Assembly: GCA_028679485.1 (NCBI GenBank)
Contig: JAJRBL010000088.1
Span: forward strand, 1 to 9,917
Reading direction: 5' to 3'
Source: Methanospirillum sp.
GTDB lineage: Archaea; Halobacteriota; Methanomicrobia; Methanomicrobiales; Methanospirillaceae
DNA: 9,917 bases
Shown here one piece after another: positions 1 through 6,192 of the stretch. A program made the position numbers and the translations under genes. The first letter of the stretch is position 1. Every line of letters begins with the position of its first letter. The notes under the pieces are model-generated. The model was not told the origin of the DNA. It did not search any database and saw nothing but the letters and a program-made list of their open reading frames with translations.

Positions 1-303
1 CTTCAGATTGTTCAGGGCCTGATCGACCGGAACCATACCTTAAATCTCGTTTGTTTATTCAGAAGCAACGATATGCTTTCAGCGTGGGGACAAAACGCGT
101 ACGGCCTCGCACATCTGCAAAAGTATATCTGTACCCGCATCAATGAACTGCAAAGCAGTGATAAACCCCGGATATCATCCGGATGGCTTGAAACGGTGAG
201 TGTTTCTGCTCATATGTACTTTCACCGCGATCAACTGGAACTGAACCTCTTCCTGGAAAAGATCAAAACAGGCGAGTTGTTCAGATCGTTTCAGCAGAGG
301 TAG
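1..303 (+). CDS. thyA: Archaeal-type thymidylate synthase, C-terminal part (5' end outside window)
   Basis: The frame is open from base 1 to a TAG at 301-303 and gives 100 residues. Thymidylate synthase methylates dUMP to dTMP in the cytoplasm. The visible part contains FRSNDMLSAWGQNAYGLAHL. Its R21-S22-x-D24 and N32 match the dUMP-binding Arg-Ser-x-Asp and Asn of the family with the same 11-residue spacing as in E. coli ThyA (R166 to N177). Further on, SAHMY (H71, Y73) matches the His-x-Tyr that contacts the nucleotide. The catalytic cysteine should lie about 20 residues before R21, at or just beyond the window edge, so it cannot be checked. The protein ends soon after the AHMY strand, as compact archaeal ThyA proteins do. 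A related dCMP/dUMP hydroxymethylase is the main alternative. The next gene lies 283 bp downstream on the same strand and is functionally unrelated. Confidence 0.82.
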   Translation, partial: LQIVQGLIDRNHTLNLVCLFRSNDMLSAWGQNAYGLAHLQKYICTRINELQSSDKPRISSGWLETVSVSAHMYFHRDQLELNLFLEKIKTGELFRSFQQR

Positions 304-348
304 CGACACGGTCGCTCCCCATCTTTCCGTTCCCTTCCGGTATACCGG

Positions 349-387
349 TTCCCGGATCTCCTCATGATACAGGGAGAAATCCGGGAA
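349..387 (+). terminator. Inverted repeat downstream of thyA, possible 3'-end hairpin
   Basis: TTCCCGGAT (349-357) is the exact reverse complement of ATCCGGGAA (379-387). The stem continues as CTCC (358-361) against GGAG (373-376) after a two-base AA bulge, leaving an 11-base loop. A perfect palindrome, CCGGTATACCGG (337-348), lies directly upstream. The hairpin begins 46 bp after the thyA stop. The following sequence is A/T-rich but has no long T run, so it may be an mRNA 3'-end stabiliser or processing site rather than a true terminator. Confidence 0.35.
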
Positions 388-395
388 ACATAAGA

Positions 396-410
396 GAAAC
401 ATTTTATATT
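396..410 (+). promoter_or_regulatory. Candidate archaeal promoter (BRE plus TATA)
   Basis: The stretch GAAACATTTTATATT reads as a purine-rich BRE-like GAAAC followed by a TATA-like TTTTATATT centred near 406. Archaeal transcription normally starts about 26 bases downstream of the TATA centre, here around 432. That is where the first RNA hairpin begins (433). It could drive a small RNA or the long leader of the ATPase gene at 587. The call rests on motif shape and spacing only. Confidence 0.35.
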
Positions 411-431
411 CAGAACATAATATACAGGCCT

Positions 432-528
432 GTGGTGCTTTTTGGATTCATTCCGGGAAGCATCGGGACAGCCAGACAGATCTTCACAGAGATGCCCCGG
501 ATACCATAACAATCTGCCTGTTTTTTTT
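432..528 (+). ncRNA. Candidate small structured RNA or structured 5' leader
   Basis: If transcription starts near 432, the RNA would fold into two hairpins. The first pairs 433-446 with 452-465: 14 consecutive pairs, five of them G-U, with a five-base loop at 447-451. The second pairs CAGACAGAT (473-481) with ATCTGCCTG (512-520), eight of nine positions, and runs directly into eight T (521-528). The G-U pairs exist only in RNA from the plus strand, since the other strand would have A-C mismatches, and this favours plus-strand transcription. No convincing ORF lies here. It could equally be an attenuator-like leader of the gene at 587, or chance folding. I recognise no known RNA family. Confidence 0.28.
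473..528 (+). terminator. Stem-loop followed by T8, intrinsic-terminator-like
   Basis: The stem arms are 473-481 and 512-520, with one A-C mismatch and a 30-base loop. They are followed without a gap by TTTTTTTT at 521-528. Oligo-T tracts terminate archaeal RNA polymerase with or without a hairpin. It lies 58 bp before the ATPase start codon, so it could end thyA read-through, end a small RNA, or attenuate the ATPase transcript. Confidence 0.4.
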
Positions 529-552
529 ATGACATGCCACAACCGGAGCATA

Positions 553-565
553 CTAACTTATAGGA
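553..565 (+). promoter_or_regulatory. Possible TATA element close to the ATPase start
   Basis: The element CTTATAGG is centred about 26 bp before the ATG at 587. If used, it would give a transcript that starts at or next to the start codon (leaderless). A weak GAGAG purine run a few bases before the ATG could instead act as a ribosome binding site on a longer transcript. The two readings are alternatives and neither is strong. Confidence 0.22.
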
Positions 566-586
566 TAACAAATTGAGAGATATCGT

Positions 587-2623
587 ATGCAGCTTGCTGA
601 GTTCCGGGTCCAGAACTATAAAATTGTTGAGGATACCGGCTGGATTCCAGTCCCGAATCTCACTACATTCGTAGGAAAAAACGAATCGGGAAAATCCGCG
701 ATATTCAGGGCCCTTTCAAAACTTAATCCCTCCGATGGTGAAGGGTATGACGGCCTGAAGGAGTTTCCCCGCCACCGGTATGCTACCGAGATAACCAAAA
801 CCGACTGGCCCGTGGCATCAGGTCGTTTTCATCTTACAAGCGATGAAAAACGTTCGCTTACCGGAATATCCGAACTCTGCAGGGATGTCGATGATGTTGA
901 AGTAACCAGGCATTATACCGGGAAATACAGCATCACCTACCATCCTGACATCGGTATGGACCTGGTGACCCCGGATGAACTGATATATGCAATAGATTAT
1001 GGTATTGAACACATCAGGAACCTGACTGCCCCGGAAGGAAGGGGGGAGATCCTGGGAAGGATAAAGGAGGGGCTTTTATCATTCCTGGAAGAGCAGAAGA
1101 ACTCAATCCCCGTAGACGGCCAGGTGCAGAAGAGACAACTCTCAGATCTCATCAATGCGATCAAAAGCCGGGCGAATGAACCATGGCAGCAGGAACTGTT
1201 AAGTCCGGTTACCGAGCCGATGTACCGTCTTATACGCCAGATAGAGGTATACGAGGGACTCATGGCAGCGAACCGGTATATCATCGAACACCTGCCGAAG
1301 TTCGTATACTTCGACCAGTACAGCGTGATAGAGAGCGCAATACATATCCCCACCTTTATAGCAACACTGAAGTCTCATCCTGATTCCCCAGGTTTACGGG
1401 CAACCCACTGTCTTTTCAGGCATGTAAACCTCGACCTGGACCAGCTGGACAAACTGGGTTCCCATAAGAATGCAACCGATGAGAATCCCATCATCAGGAG
1501 ACAGGTTGATGAACGCTCCATTCTCTTATCGACCGCATCAAACCTGATGACGAGAAAATTCGAAAACTGGTGGGATCAACGCAAAATCAGGTTCAGGTAT
1601 GACATCGACGGGGACTATTTCAGGGTATGGGTCTCCGATGACCTGGATCCCTCCGAGATAGAACTGGACCAGAGAAGTGCCGGTCTCCAGTACTTCTTCT
1701 CGTTCTATCTCATCTTCCTTGTTGAATCCGGTGATTCGTACCAGGACAGCATCCTCCTCCTGGACGAACCCGGACTTCAGCTTCATCCTACCGCACAACA
1801 ACAGGCCTGTCATTTCTTTGAAAAGATTGCAGGGCAAAACCAGGTATTTTACTCTACGCATTCACCGTTCATGATTGACCTCGACCATCTCGACCAGGTA
1901 AGGGCGGTATATGAGGGCCAGAACGGTTCAACCAGGGTATCTGTTTCTGACTGGCCTGCGGATTATGACTCCCTTTTTCCCCTGCAGGCCGCACTCGCCT
2001 CAAAAATCGCGGAAAAAACTCTTGCCACCGGAAACCTGCTTATCGTGGAGGACATGGTGGACTTATGGCTCCTCCAGGCCATGAACTATGCCCTGCGATC
2101 AAGGGGTAAAAGCGGTCTTGAACCGGGAATTACCATCACTCCTGCCGGAGGAGCGGCAAACCTGTTTCCTCTTGCCCTCATGATGGGCACCCACCGGAGA
2201 AGGTATGCGGTTCTTATTCCGGGATATGAGAACTCGTCGGATGTCCTGGAAAGACTGACATCGGTGAGGATTGATAAAGGGAACAACCTTCTCCTGTACG
2301 ATTCATACAGCCAGAAGAAGAGGGCATCAATCGAGGATCTCTTCTCTTCGGATTTATACCTCCGTTGTGTAAAGGATATCTATCCTGATATCCCCCTCAG
2401 CCAGATAACTGACAGGACACTTACAGACCGGGCTGAAGAGAGAGGGGTGGCTGAACAGGTGGCAGCGATTGTGGAAAAAAGACAGGGCGATCATTTCGAG
2501 AGATGGAAGGTTGCAGAACTTTTGTCGGACCGTATCTGTGAATCGCCGCAACAGATAAACGAGGATACCATAAACCGGTTTTCCGGCCTCTTCAACGAGA
2601 TAAACCGGTTATGTTCTCCTTAA
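587..2623 (+). CDS. OLD-like AAA/ABC ATPase with degenerate Toprim domain
   Basis: This 678-residue protein has an SMC/Rad50-like N-terminal ATPase. It shows Walker A GKNESGKS (30-37), a signature-like segment QRSAGLQ (362-368), Walker B ILLLDEP (389-395) with the catalytic E394, and an H-loop STHSPFM (423-429). A helical, charged region (about 150-330) separates the ATPase halves. The C-terminal part from about 480 has the Toprim layout: LLIVED with E488, a middle strand ITITPAGGAANL, then a strand where the family has an Asp-x-Asp. Here that strand reads AVLIPGYENS, with Pro545 and Tyr547 in place of the aspartates. A later SIEDLF (581-586) fits the family. OLD proteins are ATP-dependent nucleases often tied to phage or plasmid defence (for example GajA of Gabija). 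This copy probably cannot bind the nuclease metals normally. No helicase or other partner gene is visible beside it. The ATG at 587 is chosen because the conserved N-terminal strand begins there. Its role is unknown; it may be an acquired accessory gene. Confidence 0.75.
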   Translation: MQLAEFRVQNYKIVEDTGWIPVPNLTTFVGKNESGKSAIFRALSKLNPSDGEGYDGLKEFPRHRYATEITKTDWPVASGRFHLTSDEKRSLTGISELCRDVDDVEVTRHYTGKYSITYHPDIGMDLVTPDELIYAIDYGIEHIRNLTAPEGRGEILGRIKEGLLSFLEEQKNSIPVDGQVQKRQLSDLINAIKSRANEPWQQELLSPVTEPMYRLIRQIEVYEGLMAANRYIIEHLPKFVYFDQYSVIESAIHIPTFIATLKSHPDSPGLRATHCLFRHVNLDLDQLDKLGSHKNATDENPIIRRQVDERSILLSTASNLMTRKFENWWDQRKIRFRYDIDGDYFRVWVSDDLDPSEIELDQRSAGLQYFFSFYLIFLVESGDSYQDSILLLDEPGLQLHPTAQQQACHFFEKIAGQNQVFYSTHSPFMIDLDHLDQVRAVYEGQNGSTRVSVSDWPADYDSLFPLQAALASKIAEKTLATGNLLIVEDMVDLWLLQAMNYALRSRGKSGLEPGITITPAGGAANLFPLALMMGTHRRRYAVLIPGYENSSDVLERLTSVRIDKGNNLLLYDSYSQKKRASIEDLFSSDLYLRCVKDIYPDIPLSQITDRTLTDRAEERGVAEQVAAIVEKRQGDHFERWKVAELLSDRICESPQQINEDTINRFSGLFNEINRLCSP

Positions 2624-2724
2624 TATCGTTCATATAGTTTATGGCACCATCTTTTTGAAAGTGTGCCTTATACTACGAAGTGCCATCCAGGTGCACGCTT
2701 TAGAATAACCTGTTCGTGCAGCAT
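2624..2724. other. Convergent intergenic spacer between the ATPase gene and aksF
   Basis: This 101-bp spacer separates converging transcripts. On the plus strand a T5 run (2652-2656) follows the ATPase stop and may help termination. Two short inverted repeats are visible: ATGGCAC (2641-2647) with GTGCCAT (2680-2686), and TGCACG (2692-2697) with CGTGCA (2715-2720). The second lies just past the aksF stop and could form a 6-bp hairpin at the operon's 3' end. No T run follows it on the minus strand, so it is at best a weak terminator. I see no gene here. Confidence 0.4.
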
Positions 2725-3702
2725 TCATGAATCCTGCCTGCGGGAGGCAAGTTCCTTCAGCACGGCTTTCCCTACCCTCTCCGTGGTTGCATCTCCGCCG
2801 AGATCAGGGGTTTTAATCCCGTCTTTCAAAACTGCCTGAATTGCTTCCTCGACTATTCTGGCATTCTCCCGTTCGCCGGCATACTTCAAAAGCAGCGCAA
2901 CACAGCGGATTGCTGCAACCGGGTTTGCGATCCCCTTTCCTGCTATATCAGGTGCACTTCCGTGAACCGGTTCAAAGAGCGCAAGATGCCTGCCGATATT
3001 CGCACTGGGAAGCATTCCCAGGCCTCCTTCAAGATATGCTGCAGCATCGGAAAGAATATCCCCGAATATGTTGGTCGTGACAATCACGTCATACCTGCCG
3101 GGGTGCTGGAGAACGTCAAGAACCAGGGCATCGATATATTTTTTATCGATTGAAATCCCGGTCTTTTCCGCTTCTTCAATGCAGATCTGGAGGAAATATG
3201 CATCAGACTTCAGGACATTTGCCTTGTTGCCGATCGTCAGGTGCCGTCTCCTTTTCTTTGCACATGCACATGCAAAACGGGCAATGCGACGGGTTCCTGC
3301 TTCAGTGACAAGCCGTAAGGTACAGGCACGGTCTTTCTCCTGCCATTCTATCCCTGAATAGAGCCCCTCGGTATTCTCCCTGATGATCAGTATATCGAAA
3401 CCCGGACCGAATACCGGGCGAAGATTGGCATAGAGATCGAGTTCCTTCCTTATCCGCAGTATCACACTCTGGTACTTCGGATCCGGAGGTGTGGTAATCG
3501 CCCCGAACAGGATCAGATCCGCCTTTTTAAGAGTCTCCAGTGTCCGTGCGGAGAGTGCATCCCCGGTACGTTTCCAGCATTCATATCCCAGGTGAACAGG
3601 GATATACTCCCATTCGGGATGAAAGTGCTTGAGTACATCGACCGCATACGGGATGACCTCGGGGCCTATCCCGTCTCCCGGAGCAATGACAACCGGTTTC
3701 AT
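2725..3702 (-). CDS. aksF: Homoisocitrate dehydrogenase (coenzyme B pathway)
   Basis: This 325-residue member of the isocitrate/isopropylmalate dehydrogenase family carries out the NAD(P)-dependent oxidative decarboxylation of homoisocitrate and its longer homologues, giving 2-oxoadipate, 2-oxopimelate and 2-oxosuberate. Family marks: N-terminal IAPGDGIGPEV (6-16); substrate-binding arginines in ILRIRKELDLYANLRP (81-96); RENTEGLYSG (108-117); GNKANVLK with K160 (158-165); metal aspartates D215 and D219 in NIFGDILSD (211-219); and the cofactor-site run EPVHGSAPDIAGKGIANP (244-261). The ATG at 3702 overlaps the stop of the upstream gene as ATGA and has GGAG six bases before it. Sequence alone does not separate it from LeuB. 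The call as AksF rests on the neighbouring aksA, aksD and aksE, particularly the homoaconitase-type loop of AksE. It is the last gene of the operon. Confidence 0.85.
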   Translation of the reverse strand: MKPVVIAPGDGIGPEVIPYAVDVLKHFHPEWEYIPVHLGYECWKRTGDALSARTLETLKKADLILFGAITTPPDPKYQSVILRIRKELDLYANLRPVFGPGFDILIIRENTEGLYSGIEWQEKDRACTLRLVTEAGTRRIARFACACAKKRRRHLTIGNKANVLKSDAYFLQICIEEAEKTGISIDKKYIDALVLDVLQHPGRYDVIVTTNIFGDILSDAAAYLEGGLGMLPSANIGRHLALFEPVHGSAPDIAGKGIANPVAAIRCVALLLKYAGERENARIVEEAIQAVLKDGIKTPDLGGDATTERVGKAVLKELASRRQDS

Positions 3703-4496
3703 GTTTTACTCCACGTATGCACCAGTTCATAGACGGCATCCACGATCTGCTTCGGCGATGAACCCCAGTGAACAACCAGTCCCTCCTTTCCGTCGTGGAC
3801 CTGGTAACCTGCCCGTTCAGCCCGGCAACACCGTGCAATAAACGGTTCTTCCTGCACGGCATTCACCGGACAGATATCTATAACCGGAAAATCCCTGCCA
3901 TAACATGCACTCAGTACCTGCCTTGCGGTCAGGCATCCGGCAACCTGTTCGTCGCCAGAAAGGCGATCCGTATCGATGGTCCGGGTAAATCCGCCGGCTT
4001 TGCACGGATACACGTCTGCTCTTATCTCCCTGATGTCCCTGACATGATAACAGAACGATATCTCAAGTTCCCCGAAAATACCCGTCTTCTCCAGATCCTG
4101 CAACGTTCCGGCGAGATGAGGCCTCGGAGGAGTAACATCGTATACATGAACCCGGAGGAGTGCTTCAGGGGTTGGATCGCAGACAAAGGTCATGTGTTCA
4201 TCTATCCCGGTAAAAACAGTACATTTTTTCCCGGTTTCCATAGCCCTCCAGATAAGATCGCCCCGGTTATGAAGAATGACCCGTTCCGGATAGCAGTATA
4301 CCTCGTCTGCTCCGGCCAGTACCGATACCGATCGTATCTTCCGCATGATCCCAGGCCCGTTCTCAGGCTCGATGCCGAGTATCTCGTATCCGCCGGAAAC
4401 CTCATGAATAAGGTATTCCGAGAGAAAATACACGAGATCGCCAACCGGCTTGTTACCCGCGTATCCCACGCACTTACAGTGAGGAGGGAATATCAT
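3699..4496 (-). CDS. Uncharacterised cysteine-rich protein between aksE and aksF
   Basis: I do not recognise this 265-residue protein. It has no signal peptide and no clear membrane segment, so it is probably cytoplasmic. It has 12 cysteines (7, 9, 68, 92, 106, 149, 165, 188, 198, 209, 223, 224), including CKC near the N-terminus and a CC pair. Clustered His and Cys residues in the centre (H127, C149, H151, C165) could form a metal site, but that is a guess. The densest motif-like stretches are YDVTPPRPHLAGTL (119-132) and KTGIFGELEISFCYHVRDIR (137-156). The start at 4496 has AGGGAG upstream and overlaps the aksE stop as ATGA; its own stop overlaps the aksF start in the same way. It is thus locked into the middle of the coenzyme B operon, which suggests a role in that pathway. 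The product could be an enzyme, an assembly factor or a subunit of the isomerase or dehydrogenase. The gene call is firm, the function unknown. Confidence 0.85.
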   Translation of the reverse strand: MIFPPHCKCVGYAGNKPVGDLVYFLSEYLIHEVSGGYEILGIEPENGPGIMRKIRSVSVLAGADEVYCYPERVILHNRGDLIWRAMETGKKCTVFTGIDEHMTFVCDPTPEALLRVHVYDVTPPRPHLAGTLQDLEKTGIFGELEISFCYHVRDIREIRADVYPCKAGGFTRTIDTDRLSGDEQVAGCLTARQVLSACYGRDFPVIDICPVNAVQEEPFIARCCRAERAGYQVHDGKEGLVVHWGSSPKQIVDAVYELVHTWSKT

Positions 4497-4981
4497 CGCG
4501 ATAATCTCCCTTTCCAGTATTCGTCAAGCCCGCCTGATGCAAGAATATCCTCCATCCTCGGGGAAAGGGGGCGGGAAGAGAACCTTCTCCCCTCCAGCTC
4601 TACCCATCCATCCGTGCAGTCATACGTGATTGTCATGCCATCCCGGCATCCGCGAAGTTCGCATTCCATCACCGGAAGCCCGATATTGATGCAGTTTCGG
4701 AAAAAAATCCGGGCAAATGTCGGCGCAATCACCACAAGAACACCTGCCTCCCGGAGTGCAACCGCCGCCTGTTCCCTGGACGAGCCACAGCCCATATTCT
4801 TGCCCGCTACCAGGACCGCTCCCTTCAGTCGCGGGGCAAGGCCTGGATCCAGGTCTTCGAAGACGTGGTCTGCCCAGACCTTACGATCTTTCGTCCTGAG
4901 ATACCTGCCCGCGATGACAAGATCGGTATCGATGTCAGCCCCGATACAGACCGCATGTCCCCTCCCGTTAAGACTGGTCAT
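4493..4981 (-). CDS. aksE: Homoaconitase small subunit
   Basis: This 162-residue LeuD/AksE-type swivel-domain protein pairs with AksD to isomerise homocitrate, via homoaconitate, to homoisocitrate, and likewise the longer homologues. It shows GADIDTDLVIAGRYLRT (14-30), GKNMGCGSSREQ (the conserved Gly-Cys-Gly-Ser-Ser-Arg) and NIGLPVM. The specificity loop reads Y27-L28-R29-T30. In Methanocaldococcus jannaschii the homoaconitase subunit MJ1271 has Arg-Thr at the equivalent loop, whereas the isopropylmalate isomerase subunit MJ1277 has Val-Tyr. The loop therefore argues for homoaconitase rather than LeuD. The frame extends upstream inside aksD, but the start is set at 4981: the conserved N-terminus begins there, GGGAGG lies four bases before the ATG, and the ATG overlaps the aksD stop as ATGA. 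Confidence 0.9.
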   Translation of the reverse strand: MTSLNGRGHAVCIGADIDTDLVIAGRYLRTKDRKVWADHVFEDLDPGLAPRLKGAVLVAGKNMGCGSSREQAAVALREAGVLVVIAPTFARIFFRNCINIGLPVMECELRGCRDGMTITYDCTDGWVELEGRRFSSRPLSPRMEDILASGGLDEYWKGRLSR

Positions 4982-6192
4982 ACAACCTCCCGGGGATCGG
5001 TAATCTCCCCGCGTATCGCACTCGCCGCCGCAGTCGTGGGTGAACAGAGGTAATAAGATGCCCCGATTCCCATCCGGTTTTTGAAATTCCGGTTGGCTGT
5101 GGAGAGGGCGACCTCGCCCTCGCCAAGGACACCCATATGTGCACCGAGACAGGGACCGCAACCTGGAGGCCCGACGACACATCCTGCCTGAATGAGGTCT
5201 GCAAGGATCCCCGTCTTTGTCGCTTTCAGGTAATCCTGCATCGAGGCAGGCACCACGATCGTCCTGACCCGGACCTGTTTTCCTTTCAGTATCGCGGCTG
5301 CCCGGGCCAGGTCTTCGTACCGTCCGTTTGTGCAGGTACCGATAAATACCTGGTCGATGGGAGTTCCGGCAAGACAACCTGCAGACTGTATGGTATCGAC
5401 CCGGTGAGGTACCGCACACACCGGTTCGAGATCGTCAAGGTCCAGGAATTCTTCCCTGACATAACCGGGATCATCCGGCGACTGCTCGTCGGCAGAGAGA
5501 TTGTACCTGCCCAGGTACCGGGCAGTAACCTTGTCTGCATAAAAAAGCCCGGTCTTCGCCCCTGCCTCGACTGCCATGTTGCAGAGCGTCAGTCTGCCTT
5601 CCATGGGGATTGTCCCGGTACTCTCTCCGGTGAACTCGAGGGCCTGGTATGTCGCCCCGTCCATGCCGAGTCTCGCGATATACGACAATGCCAGGTCCTT
5701 CCATTCAACCCCCTTCTGCAGATCCCCGGAGAGGATGAAACCGGTTGTATCGGGAACACGAAGCCAGGTCTCCCCTGACACCCAGATGCCGGCCATATCG
5801 CTGGCACCGACACCGGTGGCAAATGCGCCGAATGCCCCGAGGGTACAGGAGTGGGAGTCTGCCCCGATCACGATCTCGCCAGGGAGAACGTGTCCTTCAG
5901 ACATAACCTGGTGACAGATTCCTGACCCGATATCAAAGAAATGGACGTGTTCATGCCGTGAAAACTGCCGGAGTTCTGCCTGTAACTCAGCCGTCTGCGA
6001 GTTGTTTGCCGGGGACAGGTGATCATAGATGATATAGACTGATGACGGGTTTGCAAGCCGGGGAGAACCCATCCGGTCATACACTATTTTTGCCTGGATC
6101 CCGGTTCCATCGTGGGAAAAAGCCCGATCGACCTTCCGGTCAATATACGTGCCTGCCGGGGCACCCAGAATCTTCTCCGAGAGTGTTACCAT
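4978..6192 (-). CDS. aksD: Homoaconitase large subunit
   Basis: This 404-residue large subunit of the LeuC/AksD family binds a [4Fe-4S] cluster and forms a heteromer with AksE. The cluster ligands are predicted to be C287 in GTCTNGR and C345 and C348 in GPPGCGPCLG. Other family marks are DHLSPANNSQTAE (57-69), IGADSHSCTLGAFGAFATGV (109-128) and STANRNFKNRMG near the C-terminus, where the family more often has a glycine at the second N. Length is normal for the archaeal two-subunit form. The ATG at 6192 starts MVTLSEKILG, the usual N-terminus. It lies inside the end of aksA, with AAGGA about eight bases upstream, giving a 53-bp out-of-frame overlap. The stop overlaps aksE as ATGA. Substrate choice cannot be read from this subunit and is taken from AksE. 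Confidence 0.9.
   Translation of the reverse strand: MVTLSEKILGAPAGTYIDRKVDRAFSHDGTGIQAKIVYDRMGSPRLANPSSVYIIYDHLSPANNSQTAELQAELRQFSRHEHVHFFDIGSGICHQVMSEGHVLPGEIVIGADSHSCTLGAFGAFATGVGASDMAGIWVSGETWLRVPDTTGFILSGDLQKGVEWKDLALSYIARLGMDGATYQALEFTGESTGTIPMEGRLTLCNMAVEAGAKTGLFYADKVTARYLGRYNLSADEQSPDDPGYVREEFLDLDDLEPVCAVPHRVDTIQSAGCLAGTPIDQVFIGTCTNGRYEDLARAAAILKGKQVRVRTIVVPASMQDYLKATKTGILADLIQAGCVVGPPGCGPCLGAHMGVLGEGEVALSTANRNFKNRMGIGASYYLCSPTTAAASAIRGEITDPREVV

Noticed and set aside
291..551. Minus-strand 86-codon frame in the thyA/ATPase intergenic region
   Set aside because: It has no conserved-looking segments, no clear ribosome binding site, overlaps the thyA stop region and runs through the hairpins. 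Non-coding content explains the region better.
2568..2612. Repeated ATAAACCGGTT near the end of the ATPase gene
   Set aside because: Both copies encode Ile-Asn-Arg in the same frame, and CCGG is common throughout the window. Coding and composition explain it without a site-specific repeat.
587..2623. Gabija-type defence system
   Set aside because: Only a GajA-like protein is present. No UvrD-like GajB helicase gene lies beside it: thyA is upstream and the converging aks operon downstream. The nuclease metal motif also appears lost.
3768..5003. Long plus-strand open frame of 411 codons opposite the cysteine-rich gene, aksE and the end of aksD
   Set aside because: It runs antisense through three well-supported genes, crosses their boundaries and has no recognisable domain. 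It is a shadow frame of GC-rich coding DNA.
4982..5419. Upstream extension of the aksE frame, which is open to 5419
   Set aside because: The extension lies inside aksD in another frame and is low-complexity, Arg/Gly/Pro-rich sequence. The ATG at 4981 has a good ribosome binding site and the conserved N-terminus.
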